Virus record (IMG/VR): IMGVR_UViG_3300037202_000169
Location: 1-28,385 of that record
Length of the DNA: 28,385 nt
Reading direction: 5' to 3' (one strand)
Source: a virus
Positions 24,859-28,385 of the stretch are shown in pieces. The notes under the pieces are model-generated. The model saw only the letters and a list, made by a program, of their open reading frames with translations. It was not told the DNA's origin and did no database searches. A program made the translations under genes and the position numbers. Within the stretch, counting starts at the first letter, position 1; each line of letters starts with the position of its first letter.

Positions 24859-26754
24859 TCAATTTCTTCCAAACCAGTTTCGGCGCGGTATCCATGGGTC
24901 TTCCCCGCGCTCGGCGGGCGGTGGGGCGGGCCGCTCAGTATTGGCCGGCTTTGTGACCACCGGAATGTTCGGCGGCGTCTCCCCGCGTCGCGTCTGCACC
25001 ATCCGCGCGAAGCGGTCACAATGAACCGGCAGTTTCAAGCCGCTGGCGTACAGCGCGTGCAGAGCCGCATACGCGAGGACCCGCGCGTCCAGCCCTTCGT
25101 TGCGGGCATTGGCCGGCTTCCGCCATTCCTGCTTCGGAAACCCGTTGTGATACCGCGTGAACTTTCTCTCGGCGGTCAACTGCTCGAAGTACGCGAGGTC
25201 CCGCCCGATCGGGAAGTGGCAATAGCCCGGCCCCACATCCCGGAGCTTCAACCGGTCGTAGATCGCCGTCTTCGCCGCATCCACGCCGATCATGAAGAAC
25301 GGAGTCTGGTTCTTCCGGCTCGGCTTGCGCGGCCAGATCGGCGACTCCCCCGCGCGCCCCTTGGTAGCGTAGACACGCCGGTTGTAGCGGTCGCGCGTGA
25401 AATGCAGCACGGTGGCATCCTTGAACCCGCAGTCGATGCACGTCGCGACGATCCGCATCGGCAGCCCGGACGCATGCAGGTACTCGGAAAGCAGGAGGCC
25501 CTCCAAGTGCTCCCACACCTCGTTGCGCGTGACATCGCCAGGGATCACGTGATAGGCAATCGACCAGGATTCCTCATCGCGTCCCCATCCAGCGATTTCC
25601 ATCTCCAGGCGATCGGCCTGTACGTCGACGCCTGCCGTGATCAACGCCACGCCATCCGGCGCCTCTGCTTCGAACGGCTCGCAGCGACTCCACAGACCAT
25701 GGGCATCCGTCGCCACTTCGTGGGTCTCCTCCCACAACTCGGCGAGCACCGTGTTCAGAAATGCTTTGAGCGTCTCCGGCGACTTCTTCGCCGCCAGAAA
25801 CTCCACCGCGATCTCTCCCCAGGACTTCTTTGGCGAGATCAACTGCGAGACACGGAACCCGGGGATCGGCGAGGACGGGTTCGCAGGGCGGTACTCGCCG
25901 CGCTCCACCATCTCGGCTTTCAAGCGGTGAGGAATCAGCTCGCGACAGTCGGCGCAGCGATACGCGGCGTCTTCGGGCTTCCCCTCCGGCCACACTACGC
26001 CCGGCCCCGTGCCATCGCCGAACGCGAGCACCTGGAAGCACCCGCACTGTGGGCAGGGCACGAAGTAATCGCGCTGGTCGCTCTCCCGCCACGCCAACTC
26101 AATGCGGCTGACGCCCTTGATCGTCGGGGTGGATGCCATCACGATCTTCTTGTTGTGGGCGAACTCCGCGGTGCGCTGGATCGCCAGCGATACCGGGTCG
26201 CCCTCCGTGCCCGCGCTCGCCGGGTAACGGTCCACCTCATCCAGCAGCGCGTAGCGGATCGGCCGCATGGCGAGCCCCGAGGGCGAGATGGCCCCGGTCA
26301 ACGTAATCTGTCCTGCGCCATTGGCCAGAACCTTGTGCAGCGTCGTGTTGCTCGAATCCCGCGACTTGACGGGCGCGATCTTTCCACGGAGTGCCGGCGT
26401 CGCGCGGAACATGGGCGCCACGCGGTCCTTCGACAGCGCCTTGGCATCCTCCGTGCGCGGCTCCACTACCAGCACCGGTCCCGGATCCACATCGGCGATG
26501 AAGCCGATGAAGTTGAGGAGCACTTCCGTCTTGAGGATTTGTGCTCCCGATAGCACGACGACCTGGCGGCACGGATGGCCGGGGCTGAGCACGTCCATCG
26601 GCTCGCGCTGGTAAGGCCGTGTGCGCCACTGGCCGCGCTCGGCCGCCGCGCCGCCGGTCAGCACGCGGTTCTCATCCGCCCACTGCGAGACGGTAATGTC
26701 GCGCGGCGGCAACATGGCCGCGGCTCCGACTTCGTGTATGGAAAACGGCTGCAT
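24859..26754 (-). CDS. terL: Terminase large subunit, GpA family
   Basis: A 631-residue protein, close to the 640 of lambda gpA. The N-terminal ATPase shows the deviant Walker A region VLSGAQILKTEVLLN and Walker B YALLDEVDRYP. A zinc-finger pair CPQCGCFQVLAFG and YRCADCRELIPH follows in the middle, as in this family. The nuclease half has ITAGVDVQADRLEMEIAGWG, IVATCIDCGFKDATV and GLDARVLAYAALHALYAS. It pumps DNA into the prohead and cuts the ends. The start ATG 26754 is one base after the stop of the small subunit gene (26756), so the two are coupled. The lambda-type family suggests cos-type packaging, but no cos site is recognisable here. Confidence 0.95.
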   Translation of the reverse strand: MQPFSIHEVGAAAMLPPRDITVSQWADENRVLTGGAAAERGQWRTRPYQREPMDVLSPGHPCRQVVVLSGAQILKTEVLLNFIGFIADVDPGPVLVVEPRTEDAKALSKDRVAPMFRATPALRGKIAPVKSRDSSNTTLHKVLANGAGQITLTGAISPSGLAMRPIRYALLDEVDRYPASAGTEGDPVSLAIQRTAEFAHNKKIVMASTPTIKGVSRIELAWRESDQRDYFVPCPQCGCFQVLAFGDGTGPGVVWPEGKPEDAAYRCADCRELIPHRLKAEMVERGEYRPANPSSPIPGFRVSQLISPKKSWGEIAVEFLAAKKSPETLKAFLNTVLAELWEETHEVATDAHGLWSRCEPFEAEAPDGVALITAGVDVQADRLEMEIAGWGRDEESWSIAYHVIPGDVTRNEVWEHLEGLLLSEYLHASGLPMRIVATCIDCGFKDATVLHFTRDRYNRRVYATKGRAGESPIWPRKPSRKNQTPFFMIGVDAAKTAIYDRLKLRDVGPGYCHFPIGRDLAYFEQLTAERKFTRYHNGFPKQEWRKPANARNEGLDARVLAYAALHALYASGLKLPVHCDRFARMVQTRRGETPPNIPVVTKPANTERPAPPPAERGEDPWIPRRNWFGRN

Positions 26755-26755
26755 G

Positions 26756-27292
26756 TTACAGGCCTGCGTCAGCGATGGCTTTGCTCACCTTGCGCAGCAC
26801 GGCCTCATCATCGTTTTTCAATAGCCGATGGATGGCTTTCTCGTCGTTGACGGCGGCCAGCATGGGTGCCAAACGGTCGGCGCGCGCCTGGAGGTGGTCT
26901 TTCACGATGGCCGAGAAACTCGCGGCATACTCCGATGCGCGCACCGCCTGGATCAGCTTGCCGGCGCGCTCCTCGTATTCCAACTGCGCCGTCCGCGCTT
27001 CGAAACTCGTTTTGACCGCTCGGGCACGCAGATATTGAGCGACCGGATCGCCCGTCGCTGCCGGCGGTTCGGGCATCGGGGAAACCCGTTCCTTCGGTGG
27101 TGCGGCCGCCGTTCGATTGACCGTCTGGCCGGCGAAGGTGTTCTTGGCCCATTCCTGGTTGGCGCGCTTCGGATCTATGGTGCCGTCCGGCAACGTCGTG
27201 ATGCGCTTGCTGGCGATGGCCTTCTGTACGGCGGTGAGACTGCACCCGCGCATCCGCGCGTATGCCCGGAGAGAAATGCCCATCATCGCCAT
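26756..27292 (-). CDS. Terminase small subunit, Nu1-like
   Basis: A 178-residue protein that opens with a helix-turn-helix: YARMRGCSLTAVQKAIASKR, then TLPDGTIDPKRANQEWAKNT, the DNA-reading fold of Nu1-like small terminases. A central helical, charged region (AQYLRARAVKTSFEARTAQL, YEERAGKLIQAV) matches the self-association part, and the C-terminal end would contact the large subunit. It is the first gene of the late minus-strand operon. No clear ribosome site precedes ATG 27292; ATG codons at residues 3 and 4 are alternatives. Confidence 0.85.
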   Translation of the reverse strand: MAMMGISLRAYARMRGCSLTAVQKAIASKRITTLPDGTIDPKRANQEWAKNTFAGQTVNRTAAAPPKERVSPMPEPPAATGDPVAQYLRARAVKTSFEARTAQLEYEERAGKLIQAVRASEYAASFSAIVKDHLQARADRLAPMLAAVNDEKAIHRLLKNDDEAVLRKVSKAIADAGL

Positions 27293-27365
27293 ACGTTCGC
27301 CCAGAGAATCTTTCTTTTGAAGAATCGAACTTCAGAGTTGCTATTCGCCGCGACTGAAGTGATGT
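27293..27365. promoter_or_regulatory. Divergent intergenic region between late operon and plus-strand genes
   Basis: A 73-bp, AT-richer gap from which the terminase operon and the plus-strand genes leave in opposite directions. TTGAAG at 27317-27322 and CTATTC at 27341-27346 could be a weak plus-strand promoter with an 18-base spacer. TGAAG and CTTCA (27318-27322 and 27330-27334) form a small inverted repeat that could be an operator. Neither is strong. Confidence 0.35.
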
Positions 27366-27620
27366 ATGTGTTCGATGCCACGCACCACCAAGACCACCAA
27401 ACAAACCGCCGCCGCCTGCTATGCCGAACGCCACGCCGAGTGCCAGGACTTGCTGAAGCGCATCGCCAGCCGCCTGGAGCAACACCAGAAGGACCAGACT
27501 CAGGAGCCCGCCAACTGGGGCTACCCGGGCGACCTTGGCCGCGTCACCGAGGAACTGGCCTACGTCCTCGCTAGCCTGGGCGACCGCAGCGCGGTGGACC
27601 AGAAAGGACTGGAGTACTGA
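27366..27620 (+). CDS. Hypothetical protein, 84 residues
   Basis: An 84-residue protein if read from ATG 27366, or 81 from ATG 27375; no clear ribosome site decides. It is mostly helical and charged (AERHAECQDLLKRIASRLEQ), then NWGYPGDLGRVTEELAYVLA, which looks like a small helical-bundle protein. I do not recognise a family. It is followed two bases later by the next plus-strand gene, so the two form a unit. It may be an early or accessory phage gene or a host gene at the prophage border. Confidence 0.6.
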   Translation: MCSMPRTTKTTKQTAAACYAERHAECQDLLKRIASRLEQHQKDQTQEPANWGYPGDLGRVTEELAYVLASLGDRSAVDQKGLEY

Positions 27621-27622
27621 CC

Positions 27623-28132
27623 ATGCAGAAACACAACGTACAAATCGGCACGACCTACATCGTGAAGGTCAGCGGCACGCTGGCGAAGGTTCGCATCACG
27701 CGCGAACACCCACGCGGCGGATGGTACGGTACCAACCTCGCCACCGGCCGCGAGATCCGCATCCGCACAGCCGCCCGCCTCCGCTCGGAGGTGAAGCCCG
27801 CTGGAGGAGGGTGCCGCGAACAAATCCGCAACCCGCGCTTGCCGGATTTCAGCGCCGACGAACTGCGCCGCGTAGTGGAACGGGCCAAGGCCGAGATCCT
27901 CGCGGACGTCGCCGCCGGGACCGTCCCCAGCACCTGCGCCTCCTTCAGCGAACTGCACGACTACACGGACGCCAATGGCTACGGCGGGGCGTTTGAGCGT
28001 CCCTTCGACAACGAGGAAACGGACTTCTGGAACGCTGTCCAGGATGCCGTTGACGCATGGATCAAGCAGGGAGGCTTGCAACGCCTCACTGACGAAGAGG
28101 CGCGCCGCATCGCCGACGAGATCGAGTTCTGA
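27623..28132 (+). CDS. Hypothetical protein, 169 residues
   Basis: A 169-residue protein, ATG two bases after the stop of the previous gene, with GGAG about 11 bases upstream. The N-terminal 60 residues form a small beta unit (VQIGTTYIVKVSGTLAKVRI, GGWYGTNLATGREIRIRTAA) like an SH3/KOW-type barrel. The middle and end are helical and acidic (SADELRRVVERAKAEILADV, RLTDEEARRIADEIEF). No enzyme motif or family is recognised. It is expressed with its two plus-strand neighbours. Confidence 0.65.
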   Translation: MQKHNVQIGTTYIVKVSGTLAKVRITREHPRGGWYGTNLATGREIRIRTAARLRSEVKPAGGGCREQIRNPRLPDFSADELRRVVERAKAEILADVAAGTVPSTCASFSELHDYTDANGYGGAFERPFDNEETDFWNAVQDAVDAWIKQGGLQRLTDEEARRIADEIEF

Positions 28133-28146
28133 AACAGGAGACCACC

Positions 28147-28385
28147 ATGACGACTTTCACCATCGACACCGACAACAACATCACTGCCTTCGCCGCCGCC
28201 GAGCAGATTTCAGAAGGCCAAGATCGTTTCAGCACAGAAAAGGAGTTCGCCAAGCTCTCCGCAGACTGGCCCATCACGCGGTTCGTCGAAGTCTGGAACG
28301 CCTTCGCCGGCGCGCCGCCCTTCGGCGAACTGAAGCCGGTCAAGAAGTTCACCGACCGCAAGACGGCGGTCGCGCGCATCTGGAA
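28147..28385 (+). CDS. DUF3489-like protein, N-terminal part (cut by window edge)
   Basis: An open frame from ATG 28147, preceded by AACAGGAGACCACC, runs off the right edge with 79 complete codons. The start MTTFTIDTDNNITAFAAAEQ and the segments KEFAKLSADWPITRFVEVWN and PVKKFTDRKTAVARIW are the N-terminal signature I associate with DUF3489 proteins of Acidobacteria and Alphaproteobacteria. Those proteins end in a predicted winged-helix DUF3489 domain, which would lie beyond the window. The function is unknown; a DNA-binding role has been suggested by its fold. It is part of the plus-strand trio. Confidence 0.75.
   Translation, partial: MTTFTIDTDNNITAFAAAEQISEGQDRFSTEKEFAKLSADWPITRFVEVWNAFAGAPPFGELKPVKKFTDRKTAVARIW

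Noticed and set aside
25021-26553. Plus-strand open frame of 510 codons opposite the large terminase
   Set aside because: The minus strand encodes a complete GpA-type terminase with catalytic motifs; the plus frame has none.

Overview
The window carries the packaging, head and tail morphogenesis genes of a tailed, siphovirus-like phage or prophage, almost all on the minus strand and read from right to left. DNA is GC-rich throughout. The order is the classic lambda/HK97 late order: small terminase, GpA-type large terminase, gpW-like joiner, lambda-type portal, prohead protease fused to major capsid protein, DUF2190-like decoration protein, FII-like joiner, tail terminator, tail tube, tail-assembly chaperone pair, tape measure, distal tail, tail-tip hub and a downstream tail gene cut by the left edge. 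No integrase, repressor, lysis gene, att site or tRNA is in the window, so integration is inferred rather than shown. The host cannot be named from this sequence. The DUF3489-like gene at the right edge and the TIR/NB-ARC/WD40 protein built of near-identical repeats suggest Acidobacteria (Solibacter-like) or another environmental high-GC lineage, at low confidence.

Layout from right to left. Positions 27366-28385 hold three plus-strand accessory genes: two unknown and one DUF3489-like, cut by the edge. They diverge from the late operon across about 70 bp. Positions 24603-27292 are the packaging module. Positions 18943-24598 are the head module, which contains a bacterioferritin-like gene with an altered metal centre, wedged between the portal gene and the protease/capsid gene. 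Positions 16230-18950 are the tail terminator, a 55-residue unknown protein, the tail tube, and the chaperone pair, whose second member is a zinc-ribbon protein in the -1 frame. Positions 13818-16078 are a two-gene cassette of visibly lower GC, a DGQHR/DndB-like protein followed by an overlapping HEPN-like protein with an intact RNALVH motif. Positions 8531-13496 return to tail genes: a small tail protein, the tape measure and a distal tail protein. Positions 4921-8337 encode a 1138-residue TIR/NB-ARC/WD40 protein. Positions 1-4841 return to tail genes: a 1472-residue multidomain tail-tip protein and a partial tail gene.

The structural genes together specify a capsid with a probably non-contractile tail. 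Inserted at two seams of this operon, in the same orientation, are two sets of non-structural genes that look like immunity modules. One is a HEPN putative RNase with a DNA-modification-associated partner. The other is a TIR/STAND sensor-effector with a double WD40 propeller. I infer that these are morons that protect the lysogen from competing phages. The DGQHR-HEPN pair is the best candidate here for a system that has not been described. The ferritin-like protein in the head operon is the second oddity.
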